In this document: piece by piece, positions 32,834 to 42,671 of the stretch
Numbering within the stretch: the first letter of the stretch is position 1
Layout of the letters: each line of letters starts with the position of its first letter
Source of the DNA: Cladosporium sp. IMV 00045
Taxonomy: Eukaryota; Ascomycota; Dothideomycetes; Cladosporiales; Cladosporiaceae
Reading direction: 5' to 3'
DNA length: 64,000 nt
Assembly (NCBI GenBank): GCA_001931905.2
Contig: MSJI02000856.1
Location: 1-64,000, forward strand
The notes under the pieces: generated by a model
Told to the model about the DNA's origin: nothing
The model's database searches: none
The model's input: the letters and a program-made list of their open reading frames with translations, nothing else
Made by a program: the position numbers and the translations under genes

Positions 32834-35173
32834 ATGCTTTCCCTCGAAACTCAGCAACGGCCTGAAACAATGGCTTCTCATCTCGGATTCAAGCCGACCA
32901 GAGTTCTGAATATCTTCGAATGTCAATCAGATGGCGACAGAACAAAGTGGCCAACCGCCGACAAAGGCATGACCCGCAACGACGAATACTATCTCGAAAA
33001 GGTCGCCAACGAAAAATGGGCGAAAGAGCGCTCTCATGCAGACTTAGGAGGTCCACCATCGATCGCTATGTGGCGTCTGGACAAGCTTCCGGAAGGCTAC
33101 GCTGGTTTCGAAAAGGCTAGGCCTGACTCGACACATGTTGATAGATACGTTTACGGCCACCCTCGAGGGATCTTTCGATCTTTGGCCGAGTTCTATCCTC
33201 ACTTCAAGCACTTGATGGACAACGGCGGGTCTGTTGGCTGCCCGTGTAAACTGTGCTCCGGCAACAAGAAGCGTGCTAGCCACGGGGGTGTCACAAGTGG
33301 TATTGCAAGTATGAGTAACGGTTCGAAGAGCATTAGTCCCGCTCGGAAATCAAGTTACTTTGCTCAGTCTAGCCGACCGCTGGCTTCTCAGCCGCAGCCT
33401 GTCAAGCAGCGCGGACGGCCAAGTGGTATGTCATTATTGCCACACGGTCGTCTACCATCTATATCACCGACCCGGCAGCCTCAGAAACAAATCGATGAAG
33501 ACGGCACTCCCGATGTTTTCCGTCAGCTACTCAACGAGCTCAAAGCTTCCGATGAAGGTACTGTGATCGATCACAAGATTACAGAGGCATTGTCACCAGA
33601 TTGGCGGGCTGGCCACGAGATTCTGGAAGAACGATTCCGTGATTGGAGGCAGTCGCCACGCTTCATGCCACGCACCGGCGAACTAGTCTTGTTCGTTCGC
33701 GACTTGAGGCCGAACGAGACATTATTATGGGACGACAGACTCGACACATATCGCAAGATCGACCAATACACTGGTGTTTTGCGGGAGCAACCCATATGGG
33801 GAGCTGGTGTGGTTACTCAAATGCCCTTGCAAAGCGTCGATCAAAACGACTTGACGCGGGTCCCAGAATCGAAGAGCAACGTGGTAAACTCTGGGTTCAG
33901 AATTGAGCCTCTCGCGGAACCGGGAAGCTCTGACAAAAAGGAGTCAAAACAATATCGCTATGTTTCACTGCACGGAATCAGACCTTTAGTGTACTGGCAT
34001 GACTGCCTTCGTCGAGTACCAGAGCAAGAATGGCATCCGACGATCAAATACGCATTATCAGTGAGCAATACTTTCTGCGTTCTGGGACGAGACAGGTTCA
34101 AAGGCATACGAGACGCTTTGACTGGCCCAGAAGCAACAGTCTTCTGCCATGGTGCCTACATCGGCTCGGAGCTCATCCTCACTGGCGATGTGGTCCGATT
34201 ATTACCCAACCCGGATGAGCAAAAGTCGAACGAAGTGACTGACATAATGACCGTCACTTCAATCAAGCTACGGCTTGTCAATATCAAAGAAGCCGGAGAC
34301 GACGATTGGGACAACGGCCGTCCATACACAATTTGCCTGCACATCAGCGGCAAAGCATACACTCTAGATCGAGCAAGAAGCTTCGATGGAGTGGGCAAGC
34401 TACCCATCCCCGCGAAGTCCGGCCTCTTGCCACCAGGCCTGCCAGAATACGGACAATTCTACCACATGGCCGATCCCAGAAAAACCAACGCTCGCCTCGA
34501 AGTCCCATTCACGAGAATCCTCGGCCGCGTCTCCGAAGACACCGCCATGAACGCCTGGTTCAGCTCTCCCACGCCCTCCTCCTCCTCAGCTTTCCAAGCC
34601 GTCAACGCCCCTAGAGCCACAGACAAACCCGCCAAACCGGCAGATCTGAGACGCGGCGTGTCCGGCCTCGCGCAAGCCCGCGCTCACGCCTACCAGACAG
34701 ACACGCGCATCGAAAAAGAAGCCGGCAAGACTTGGTTCTGGGCGGAGACGCGCGTTGAAGCTCTCGATTTGCACGAAGTGAACGGGCGCTTCGTCGGGTC
34801 GAAGGATGAGTCGAGGAGCAGAAAGCAGATGGACGATTGGAGAAAGGCTCTCAAGGCTCTTGATGGGAGTAAAAGCGGCCTTGCGGATTATCACGCTGCG
34901 ATGAAGAGGCGTGAGGGGGAAGCGAAGAGAGAGCGCGAGGGCCTGGCTGCTGGGAGCTATGGCATGGTCGCCGCGGCTGTTGCGGATCCCATCGGGACGA
35001 GCGGCAGTGGGACGGAGGGAGAGGCGTTGGCCGGCGGGGATGATGCGGATGTGATGGATGTTGATGAGGTTGCGGAGGACGCGGTTGATGCGGTGCATGC
35101 TGCTGGTGGGGTGGGGATGACGACTTTTGGTGGTGTTATCGAAGTTTCGGACGATGATGAGGACGACGAATAG
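32834..35173 (+). CDS. Clr2-like transcriptional silencing factor
   Basis: Homologue of fission-yeast Clr2, a subunit of the SHREC complex that silences heterochromatin. Intronless, 779 aa from the ATG at 32834; an in-frame ATG at 32870 (MASHLGFKPTRV) is an equally good start. The N-terminal block reads KLPEGYAGFEK, then DRYVYGHPRGIFRSLAEFYPH and a Cys pair in CPCKLCSG, the Clr2 N-terminal signature. A second domain spans about residues 275-480, beginning GELVLFVRDLRPNETLLWDD and containing YRYVSLHGIRPLVYWHDC, the Clr2 C-terminal domain. The end is acidic (SDDDEDDE). Whether a full SHREC complex exists in this organism cannot be seen here. Confidence 0.83.
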   Translation: MLSLETQQRPETMASHLGFKPTRVLNIFECQSDGDRTKWPTADKGMTRNDEYYLEKVANEKWAKERSHADLGGPPSIAMWRLDKLPEGYAGFEKARPDSTHVDRYVYGHPRGIFRSLAEFYPHFKHLMDNGGSVGCPCKLCSGNKKRASHGGVTSGIASMSNGSKSISPARKSSYFAQSSRPLASQPQPVKQRGRPSGMSLLPHGRLPSISPTRQPQKQIDEDGTPDVFRQLLNELKASDEGTVIDHKITEALSPDWRAGHEILEERFRDWRQSPRFMPRTGELVLFVRDLRPNETLLWDDRLDTYRKIDQYTGVLREQPIWGAGVVTQMPLQSVDQNDLTRVPESKSNVVNSGFRIEPLAEPGSSDKKESKQYRYVSLHGIRPLVYWHDCLRRVPEQEWHPTIKYALSVSNTFCVLGRDRFKGIRDALTGPEATVFCHGAYIGSELILTGDVVRLLPNPDEQKSNEVTDIMTVTSIKLRLVNIKEAGDDDWDNGRPYTICLHISGKAYTLDRARSFDGVGKLPIPAKSGLLPPGLPEYGQFYHMADPRKTNARLEVPFTRILGRVSEDTAMNAWFSSPTPSSSSAFQAVNAPRATDKPAKPADLRRGVSGLAQARAHAYQTDTRIEKEAGKTWFWAETRVEALDLHEVNGRFVGSKDESRSRKQMDDWRKALKALDGSKSGLADYHAAMKRREGEAKREREGLAAGSYGMVAAAVADPIGTSGSGTEGEALAGGDDADVMDVDEVAEDAVDAVHAAGGVGMTTFGGVIEVSDDDEDDE

Positions 35174-35382
35174 CTAATCCGGGCTACATGGCTGGCAGGC
35201 GGTTGTTATGGTAGTGCAGAGAATGAAGCCTCCGGTCCTCGTTCATGGGACAGGTCTAGGAAAACCGTGATTGATTGGAATCAAATGATATGATGAATCT
35301 TTGAATGAGCCATTAGAAATTCCAAAAACCTTCCATGTTGTAATCAAGAGTTCAGGGCCCATCAAAGAAAAGCAAGTTTATC

Positions 35383-36564
35383 TCAAGTCGTAATATGCCC
35401 AGTATGCCCCTCCACCCTCCTCCGCTCAAAAACACCATTCATCGCGGCTTTCACATCAGGATTATTCCGGATCGTATTCTGAATCAACCACTCCTTCAGG
35501 CCTCCCCTCAAAGGCTTCATCGCCAGGTCCTCGCTCGCAAACGGCGCCAGCTCCAACCCCATGAGCCTCGTGATCTCCTGATCCGCGGCTTTCGACAGCG
35601 CTTCCAAACGGTCAATCTGCTGCGAGGTCACCGCGCCGCCGTCGGTCGAGGCCGGTTGAGGTCCTTTGAGCAGAGGCCCGAGTTGGGACATGGCGATGAA
35701 GAACGTGACGGAAATTTTGCGCAGGAGCTCTAACATCTGGAAAGGGAGGTAAGGAGGTCGGAGGTTCGTGGCGACGAGGAAGGGGTTGACGAGCTTGCTC
35801 AGCGTTTCGGGGAAGTGCGGTCTGGTCATGGTGTGGAGCTCGATGGTGAATAGGGCGACCATGAAGAGGTAGCGCCAGAATTTGCCTTGTTGGAAGTGGC
35901 CCATGACGCTCAGGAGGATGAGCACGGTGGCCGTGCCGATGTAGTAGCCGCCGATATTTTGGATGCCGGCGAAGACGTAGTCGCGAATCGTTTTCGCGTT
36001 TCGCCACTTGAGGATTTGAGGGCCGAGACGGTCGTAGGCGAAGCGCTTTGTTGGGTCTGATAGGGTGTCTCTGGCTAGCTGCAGGCGTACGTAGATTGCT
36101 TCGACGACTGAGCGGTCTGGTCCTGAAGCCTTGTCGGGGTGGAATTGGACGGTTCTTTTCATATCGTTAGTGATGTTAGATGAGACCGCAAGAAGACATC
36201 TCACTCACAATCGCCTGAATTTGCTTTGAACTGCCTTCTCCGTTGCATCATGAGCGACACCCAGATCTTGATAGAAGTCTCCAGCCAATCGTAGCTGGTA
36301 ATCTGCATCTACCACTGTGTACAAAAGGTAAAAGAGGATCACGGCAATGTGGATTCGTCGTCGGTCACGGACGTAGCGTGGCGATCCAGGTGCAGGCTTC
36401 GGATCGCCAGCGCGAATGAAGACTGCGTAGTATATCGATTGAGCGTATCCCGTCACTAGCTGAGGATCGATCAGCTTGTATTCTTATACTTGATAGGTTG
36501 GTTGATATCGCACCCCTGGCAAGAAATACCATCCCGCCAACGAAAGTAGGCCGTTGGCTGACAT
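35383..36564 (-). CDS. Membrane J-domain protein (DnaJ family)
   Basis: An Hsp40-type co-chaperone, probably of the ER membrane. Three exons: 36564-36514, 36459-36209 and 36154-35383; 357 aa. The spliced N-terminus MSANGLLSLAGWYFLPG joins LVTGYAQSIYYAVFIRAGD, a layout common to fungal members, with a first membrane segment near residue 55-65. The J domain starts with DFYQDLGV (about 78) and has the HPD motif (about 105-107), formed across the second splice junction where TT joins A in the Leu codon before TVQFHPDK. Two or three more hydrophobic segments follow (YIGTATVLILLSVMGHF, FMVALFTIELH). The client or pathway is unknown. It converges on the Clr2 gene and diverges from the Rpa43 gene. 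Confidence 0.87.
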
Positions 36565-36868
36565 GGTTCGTCGTTCCAAATTTTGTGATGTTCTATTGGG
36601 TTATTATTGCAGCCCCTCCGAGGAACTGCTTCAATCTGCAATTGCAGTGTGAATTTGTTGGTTTATTTCTCTTCGATCCAATCCAGCGCTTGGAAGACCA
36701 AGACCAGGTGTTGACGATGGAAGGTCGAACACAAGCAAGCCAAAAGTCGGCGTCGGGCGGACCTTTCTGACCAAATTCTTCTCGCTTGGATGTCGGCTCT
36801 GGCCCTGCAGCTTCACTTTTGTCTTTAGTGGATTTTTGCGACGGGCTTGCGACAAGCGACACAGCAGG
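36565..36868. promoter_or_regulatory. Divergent promoter, J-protein and RPA43 genes
   Basis: A 304-bp gap between divergent start codons. Position implies a shared promoter region; no motif is obvious. Confidence 0.45.
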
Positions 36869-37975
36869 ATGTCCACAGAAAATATGTCGCCAGTCTCGAA
36901 GGACAGTGCGGAGAAGATGTCGAAGAAGAGGAGAAGGGAGGAGGAGCTCGCGCAAAACAAGGATACGAAACCAGCACCTGAAGCCGAGTCTACACCAGCA
37001 AAGAAGCAGAAGAAGTCGAAGAAAGACCGCGAGGCAGCGGCGAAGCAGGAAACTGCCGAGGACGCAACACAATTGACCACGCCGTCCAAGAAAGAAAAGA
37101 AAAAGAAGAGCAAGAGTGCCGAAGCGCCGACAGACGAAGCCACCACCCAAGATGCGAAGCCAGCAGCATCTGGAGAAAGCGAGTCGAAGAAAAAGAAGCA
37201 GAAAGACGAGCCTGTCGAAACCAATGGCACCGAAGAGAGCAAATCCGCAATCACAACGACCGGAGTCAAGAGCAAACACCTACAATCGAAATCGCCTTTC
37301 GTACAACAAACGACCTCATTCTACCTCGCCCTCTCGCCCATCGCACACCACTTTCCCCTCGAGGGCCTTTGCGCCGAACACATCTCGCCCTTACTCCTCA
37401 CATACTACCCGCCCATGAAGGGCGTGGTGCTCTCATACAGCGACGCTCGACTCTCAGAGTCCCCCTCAGAGGGCGTGAAAGTCGACAAAAGCAAGCAAGC
37501 GAAGACCGTGCTCGGGCAGAGCGTGGACGAATACGCCGTCACTTTCATCTGGCTCACGGTCGATTTCTTGATCTTCAAGCCGCAGCGCGGCACGGTTCTG
37601 GAGGGCTACGTCAACTTGCAAAACGAGAGCATCCTCGGCCTGATCTGCTACAACTACTTCAACGCCGGCATTGAGCGGTCACGGATACCCAAGGACTGGC
37701 AGTGGGTGGAGGATGAGACGTCGGAAGAGGGCGGGGAGATGTCGCGCCACGGTCGTCGCGAGGCGGCTGGGCATTATGTCGACGCGGAGGGCAACAAGGT
37801 GGAGGGCAAGGTTGTGTTTAAAGTCAAGGATTTCGAGGCCACGGCAGGCGCGGAGACGGGGAGTGGAAGCATCAACATTTACGGCACGCTTTTGGCGGAG
37901 AGCGAGGATGCGAAGGTTGATGAGGACGCTAGACAAAAGACTTTGGTGGTGAGGGAGAGGCCGGCTCGTAGATAG
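36869..37975 (+). CDS. RPA43: RNA polymerase I subunit Rpa43
   Basis: Stalk subunit of RNA polymerase I, needed for contact with Rrn3 and rDNA transcription. Intronless, 368 aa. The open frame starts at a TTG at 36836; the first ATG is at 36869. About 140 Lys/Glu-rich residues precede the core, longer than in yeast. The core starts SPFVQQTTSFYLALSPIA and continues with HISPLLLTYYPPMKGVVLSY and the OB-fold part FIWLTVDFLIFKPQRG, then GYVNLQNESILGLICYNYFN, all strong family signatures. The second half of the coding strand is G-rich. Confidence 0.92.
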   Translation: MSTENMSPVSKDSAEKMSKKRRREEELAQNKDTKPAPEAESTPAKKQKKSKKDREAAAKQETAEDATQLTTPSKKEKKKKSKSAEAPTDEATTQDAKPAASGESESKKKKQKDEPVETNGTEESKSAITTTGVKSKHLQSKSPFVQQTTSFYLALSPIAHHFPLEGLCAEHISPLLLTYYPPMKGVVLSYSDARLSESPSEGVKVDKSKQAKTVLGQSVDEYAVTFIWLTVDFLIFKPQRGTVLEGYVNLQNESILGLICYNYFNAGIERSRIPKDWQWVEDETSEEGGEMSRHGRREAAGHYVDAEGNKVEGKVVFKVKDFEATAGAETGSGSINIYGTLLAESEDAKVDEDARQKTLVVRERPARR

Positions 37976-38413
37976 AATTACTGTCCCGATATCCTCTCTG
38001 TTTGTAGTAGCGAGCACTTTATGTATTTTGTAGCGATTCACGACAATGCCGTGCCTCCTCTCGAACGTAGAGATCGAATGTAGTGGATACACGCAGGATG
38101 CTTCTCAAGATGCACCAACAATTAGTTGTAAAATGTGCTTCTAAAGATCGGTAATAACAAGCATTTGCTAGTCGAGATTATGAGCATTAAAAAGAGCCCC
38201 ATTGGCAACCACAATTTTTTTTTCTGGCGCATATCGAAGTCGGGACGTCCATCGCTCCTCCCGGCTTTCACATGAAGATGCTTCAAAAGAAGCTTTGACG
38301 TAGCGCCAGCAACTTTCAACTTTCCCCTCCATCTTCCATCTTCCTCCAACAACGAGAAATGCTCACACACCTCCACAAAACTTCTCGCCGCCGCTAGGCA
38401 CACGCGCACAGTA
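37976..38413. other. Intergenic spacer
   Basis: Lies between two plus-strand genes and holds the RPA43 3' end and the next gene's leader. It contains a T tract near 38214-38222. Nothing else is seen. Confidence 0.4.
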
Positions 38414-40762
38414 ATGTCGCCCAACATGCGCCTCCGCCTGCGCATCCAGCGCGCCGACCTCGCGACCGTCAACACTCTCTGGCCAGTTTCAGAAACCGAC
38501 CAAAAACTCACAATCGCCAAACTGCTCGAATCAATCGACCGCACCTTCCCGCTGGAAAGCGACGCCCACGGCCTGGAAGAGTACGTCGTCGAAGTCGCGG
38601 GCTTCGAATGCCTGCACTACCACGAGATTGGCGTTGCGTGCAAGGATGAGGACGAGGTCGTGGTGCGCCCGCTCACGTACGCGGAGGTACGGTCGAGGAC
38701 TCTCATGGGACGGAGTCAGATTGATGAGGCGGGGAGGAAGTTGCATGATGGTGTTGCGTTTGGGAGGCCGCTTTTGACGGCGCCGGTTAGGCCGGTTGTT
38801 AGAGTGAGGGCGAGTAAGAGGAAGAGAGACGATGGGGATGATGGGGAGGATGAGAGGAGGGTCAGGTTCGCGGGCGAGGGAGGTCGCGTGGAAGGGGAGC
38901 CGCTCGGGGGCCATGCGACGCTTCTGCCGATTGGGGATCTGGAAGATGAGGATGATGACGAGGAGGATGATGGGGACTTTGAGGACGAGAGCGACGCCGT
39001 CTCCACCGCTTCTTCGTCTTCGAGTGCTTCGGATTCAAGCGAAGCGGCTAGCAGCCGGAGTAGCGATCGCTCGAGCGAGGATTCAAGTGACGATTCGTCT
39101 GATTCGTCGAGTGCAGACTCATCCAGTGACGATTCCTCAAGCGACGATTCATCCAGCGACGAGTCAAGCCACGCCAGCGCAAAGCGACGGCCGAAGACAC
39201 GGGTCAAGCTTGCTGAGCCGAAGCGTCATGCAGAGCAGAGTGGTCGAGTGCAGAATGTACAGACCACCAAGAAAGATGACACCAACACACCACTGCCTGG
39301 TCCTCTCCCACACGACGGCAAACCGACAACCCACAGCAGGAATATCAGGCGCCGTGACTCGAAGAAGCTGGCGTGGTTGAAATCGCAGAATATCCTCCCG
39401 GCGAACGCTGATCTAAAGGCTTTCCGCGAGTGGGAGAGTACGAATGCCTGGCCTGAAACTGCTCCACCTATGACACAGCGCGGCGAATCCATGGACACAT
39501 CAAGCGTGACGCTGAACGGTGGAGAGCCCAAGGATAAACTAGAGTCTACGTTGGAAGCCGATCTCGCGGCAAGGAGAGAGCTGCTAATGCAGTCTATCGC
39601 TTCTGGCGGCATCAAGATTGGTGCGAATGGAAAAGCTGTTGGTGATGAAGACATGGACGAAGGCCCGGAGGTGCAGAGTAACAAACTTGCCGCTGAGAAA
39701 GCGGCCCTCACCGAGAAACTCTACCAAGAGAGCATTGACAGCATGGCCGCACAGGAAGCGCAGCAGTCTGCAGCATCGAACCGCCGCACTCTTGATGTCA
39801 ACAGCGCCGAACGCCTACTTTACGGCTCCCTGGGTGTCCGCACACCCAAGACGCAGGAGCAGAAAGACGCCCTGCAGAAGAAGCTGGCCGGCACAGCAGC
39901 GTCTAAGAAGAAACCTAAGAGACAGCCCGACCCAGCTGCCGAGGAAGCTGAAGACGCCGAAGAAGAAGTCGCAGACTGGGCCTCCGCGATCAATCTCCGC
40001 GCAGTCGAGTGCGTCGAAGAAGGGGTAGAGCTCTGCACGCCGCCCTTCCCATTCTACAAGCGCTGGGACCCGCAATACCACGGCAAGAAGAAGAACAGAA
40101 ACATGTCCGCCTACGCCGACCCACCCCGCAAACGCAGACGCAGAAACCAAGGCTCCGCCGCAGCCGGCGCGCACTACCACGAACAGTACGACAAGTACAA
40201 CCTCGACGGCGCCGGCGACGCTCTAGACTACGACGGCGACGGCGCCGACGACTCCTACTGGGAGGAAGGCGCGTTGCTAGACGACCAAGGCGGAGACGAC
40301 GACTACGAAGACGAAGACGACCTCGCCGCAAAGCAACTCCTCACCGAAGCCAACGCCTCAGCCCCCGTGGACGATTTCCCACCCCTCCCCGCTGACCCGA
40401 CAACCCTCCCCTCCCTCGCGGCCGTAGACGCGCGGCCCGGCGACTACGTCGTGTACACGGAAATGGCCCTCTCGCCCGCGACGCAGTGGCAGCCGCAGAT
40501 GCTGACGCGGACTGTCAAGTTGCTGGAGAAGGACGGTGAGGAGGGTGACGGGTCTTGGAAGACGCAGGCGGCGATCAGGGATTTGCCGCCCAAGGAGTAT
40601 GATGAGGAGGGGAAGAGGGTTTATGGGAAGTTCGAGATGGCGGGGTTGAGTGATGATGAAGATGGGGAGGGGGAGGGGGAGGGGACGGATGAGAGGGTGA
40701 AGGTGCTGGGGTTGGGGGAGTTGGGGGGGTTGAGGTTGTTGATGAGGGGGGGTGGGGAGTGA
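38414..40762 (+). CDS. Coilin-like nuclear protein
   Basis: Intronless, 782 aa. The first 130 residues form a ubiquitin-like coilin N-terminal-type domain: MRLRLRIQRADLATVNTLWP, then GLEEYVVEVAGFECLHYHEI and ending in basic RVRASKRKR. Next is a long Ser/Asp/Glu low-complexity region (about 185-260), then basic segments. A conserved fungal block SAERLLYGSLGVRTPK lies near 470. RAVECVEEGVELCTPPFPF follows, and a C-terminal Tudor-like segment starts PGDYVVYTEMALSPATQWQP. This order resembles coilin, the scaffold of Cajal bodies, and a fungal family of similar design. Coilin identity is inferred from the order of domains; budding yeast has no clear coilin, so the role here is uncertain. The coding strand alternates between C-rich and G-rich blocks, ending in a very G-rich one. 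Confidence 0.68.
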   Translation: MSPNMRLRLRIQRADLATVNTLWPVSETDQKLTIAKLLESIDRTFPLESDAHGLEEYVVEVAGFECLHYHEIGVACKDEDEVVVRPLTYAEVRSRTLMGRSQIDEAGRKLHDGVAFGRPLLTAPVRPVVRVRASKRKRDDGDDGEDERRVRFAGEGGRVEGEPLGGHATLLPIGDLEDEDDDEEDDGDFEDESDAVSTASSSSSASDSSEAASSRSSDRSSEDSSDDSSDSSSADSSSDDSSSDDSSSDESSHASAKRRPKTRVKLAEPKRHAEQSGRVQNVQTTKKDDTNTPLPGPLPHDGKPTTHSRNIRRRDSKKLAWLKSQNILPANADLKAFREWESTNAWPETAPPMTQRGESMDTSSVTLNGGEPKDKLESTLEADLAARRELLMQSIASGGIKIGANGKAVGDEDMDEGPEVQSNKLAAEKAALTEKLYQESIDSMAAQEAQQSAASNRRTLDVNSAERLLYGSLGVRTPKTQEQKDALQKKLAGTAASKKKPKRQPDPAAEEAEDAEEEVADWASAINLRAVECVEEGVELCTPPFPFYKRWDPQYHGKKKNRNMSAYADPPRKRRRRNQGSAAAGAHYHEQYDKYNLDGAGDALDYDGDGADDSYWEEGALLDDQGGDDDYEDEDDLAAKQLLTEANASAPVDDFPPLPADPTTLPSLAAVDARPGDYVVYTEMALSPATQWQPQMLTRTVKLLEKDGEEGDGSWKTQAAIRDLPPKEYDEEGKRVYGKFEMAGLSDDEDGEGEGEGTDERVKVLGLGELGGLRLLMRGGGE
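38995..39180 (+). repeat. Ser/Asp codon low-complexity tract
   Basis: Inside the coilin-like gene, TCN/AGC and GAY codons alternate in imperfect units such as GATTCGTC and GACGATTC. They encode a Ser/Asp-rich stretch with several SSDDSS-type repeats, a likely casein kinase 2 phosphorylation region. The repeat is imperfect at DNA level. Confidence 0.7.
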
Positions 40763-41758
40763 TTGATGGTGGTGAAGATGCCGCAGGGAGGGATAGGCGT
40801 GCTTTGGCTTCAGCACAGAGACGCCCTAGCTAGCACTTGCTTGGTCTATAACGAACAAGGATTCTCTATCGAAGTCGGTGTTCTGGGATGTCATTCGAGT
40901 CTGTTGAACATCTCAGCTGTACAGGAGGATCGTCCTAGCACGTGACGATCAAATGCTGTGGCTTGACAAAGCTGACCAGAAGCTGCATGTGTGCCTCAGA
41001 CATCAGGAGATCTTGAGTCCAAAGCGGAAGCAAGCATGAGACATGCGAAAAGGGAAAGAGCAACAATAGCAGACAGCCCATAATTGATTGACGATCACAA
41101 GAAATTGACTTGATTTGAAGGCACGAATTGACGATTTAATCCACGATTGAATTAGTTGAATACTATGTTACAAACGCAATAATTTCTTCGAACACATACT
41201 ACACCAGCCCAATTGAGAAGAGGCTCTCAAGACGCAGGGACCGTGCGCAGCAAGCTACAGCGAAGTTCTCTCTCCCTTCGGACAGATGCGGCGGTGATAG
41301 AGCAAGCGCAGACAGCCCAGACAAGCGCAAGCAGTGGCCGTCTGAGGCAAAGCCAACGCCCCGATCATCTTCCCGTCGCTACCGAGTGACCACCAGAGAG
41401 CGCTGAAGCTGCTGGGAACAATGAGAATTCCCATCAACGCCCCCGGCCATGCCGTCGCCCAGCTTCCTCTTCAACAATCCTCCCTCTCCCTCCCTCCATC
41501 ACCCACCATCACCATCCTCCCGTCTCGCCTCTACACCTCACCACACAAATTAAGCCTCCTCCATATACCACTCTCCCCGGCGCCGACTTAATACATACAC
41601 TGCGACATATACCCTCCTACTCGTCCTCCTTCCCCCCCCCGTCGCTCGCCTGCCCAAGCGCCCACCCACCACAACCATAGGCATCGCTGCTCAAACCACC
41701 TCTTTGAACGCGACACCCATACCCACCAGGGCAAAAAACCATATCGTCAGCCACCGTC
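40763..41758. other. Intergenic region with C/T-rich leader
   Basis: About 1 kb between the coilin-like gene and IES4. The stretch 41455-41650 is strongly C/T-rich on the plus strand and probably forms the IES4 leader or promoter. No RNA gene recognised. Confidence 0.4.
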
Positions 41759-42671
41759 ATGGCGACACCCGCAAAATCCACCTCCAAGGCGTCGCGAAAG
41801 ACCCGCATCGTCACCCTCACCGTCGCGCCAGACGCGCTCGCACGCATCGTCTCGCCTAACGCAGCCTCGCGCAAACCCTCCTCGTCAACCCCGACGACCA
41901 ACAACCAAGAGCAGACACCCTCCATCGCACCGCCCGTGCCTTCGCCTGGGGAGAAATCGGAAGAATCAAACTCGACGCCCGTGCCGGCCACCGGTGCCGA
42001 CACCCCAGATCCCAACTCGCTCGCTCCGCCGCCCAAGATCGACGGTAGGCGCAAGAGAGGTGGTGCTTCCGCTGCTGGACGCAAGAGGGCGCCGCCCGTC
42101 ATCGATCCCAATGCGCCGCCTAGGGAGAGAGGCAGGCCTGGGCCTAAGAAGAAGCCGAGATTGTGAGTAAAGCATGACATTTTTTGCACGCGTGGGTATC
42201 TTCATGATACATCACCATGTGGATCGTAATTGAACAATCGCTAACCCTCTTCCCAGACCAGACGGCACCATAGACCGCTCCGGCGAAGTCGGCGGCGCGG
42301 CCAAAGCCGCTGGCAACGCAGCCGCGCACAAACTCGGCCCCAAAGCCAACACAGGCGCTATCAACGCCGGGCTGCGCGCCCTCGACCGCTCCGGCAAGCC
42401 CTGCAGACGCTGGGAGAAGAAAGGTCTCCAGCTCAAATCTTTCACCGGCGCCACTTGGGCTCTGCACTCTTGGAAAGCGCCCACTCGCGCCAACGGCATT
42501 GATGCCAACGGTGAGGTGAAGAGCGACAGCTCGAGCGAGGTCAAGCCGCCGGGCAGCAGTGCCATGCCGAGTGAGAAGAGCCAGAGTGGCGATCACGCCG
42601 ATCAGGGCGATACGACTATGATGACGGGGATTGAGAGCTCGCCTGCTCCTGCTGCTCCTGTTGGTGCTTAG
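41759..42671 (+). CDS. IES4: INO80 complex subunit Ies4
   Basis: Subunit of the INO80 chromatin remodelling complex. Exons are 41759-42162 and 42257-42671 with a 94-nt GTGAGT/CCCAG intron; 272 aa. The N-terminal part is Ser/Thr/Pro-rich with SRKTRIVTLTVAPDAL. Basic AT-hook-like segments follow (RRKRGG, RERGRPGPKKKPRL), and the last runs across the junction into PDGTIDRSGE. The second exon encodes LGPKANTGAINAGLRALDR, SGKPCRRWEKKGLQLKSFTG and LHSWKAP, the conserved Ies4 block. An open frame on the opposite strand over exon 1 is a shadow. Together with Swr1 this gives two H2A.Z-related remodelling factors in the window, although 22 kb apart. Confidence 0.88.

Noticed and set aside
36636..37279. 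Minus-strand open frames opposite RPA43
   Set aside because: Cys/Leu/Phe-rich shadows of Lys/Glu-rich coding sequence.
41617..42189. 190-codon minus-strand open frame opposite IES4 exon 1
   Set aside because: Antisense shadow of a Pro/Ser-rich coding exon; Ies4 motifs are clear on the other strand.
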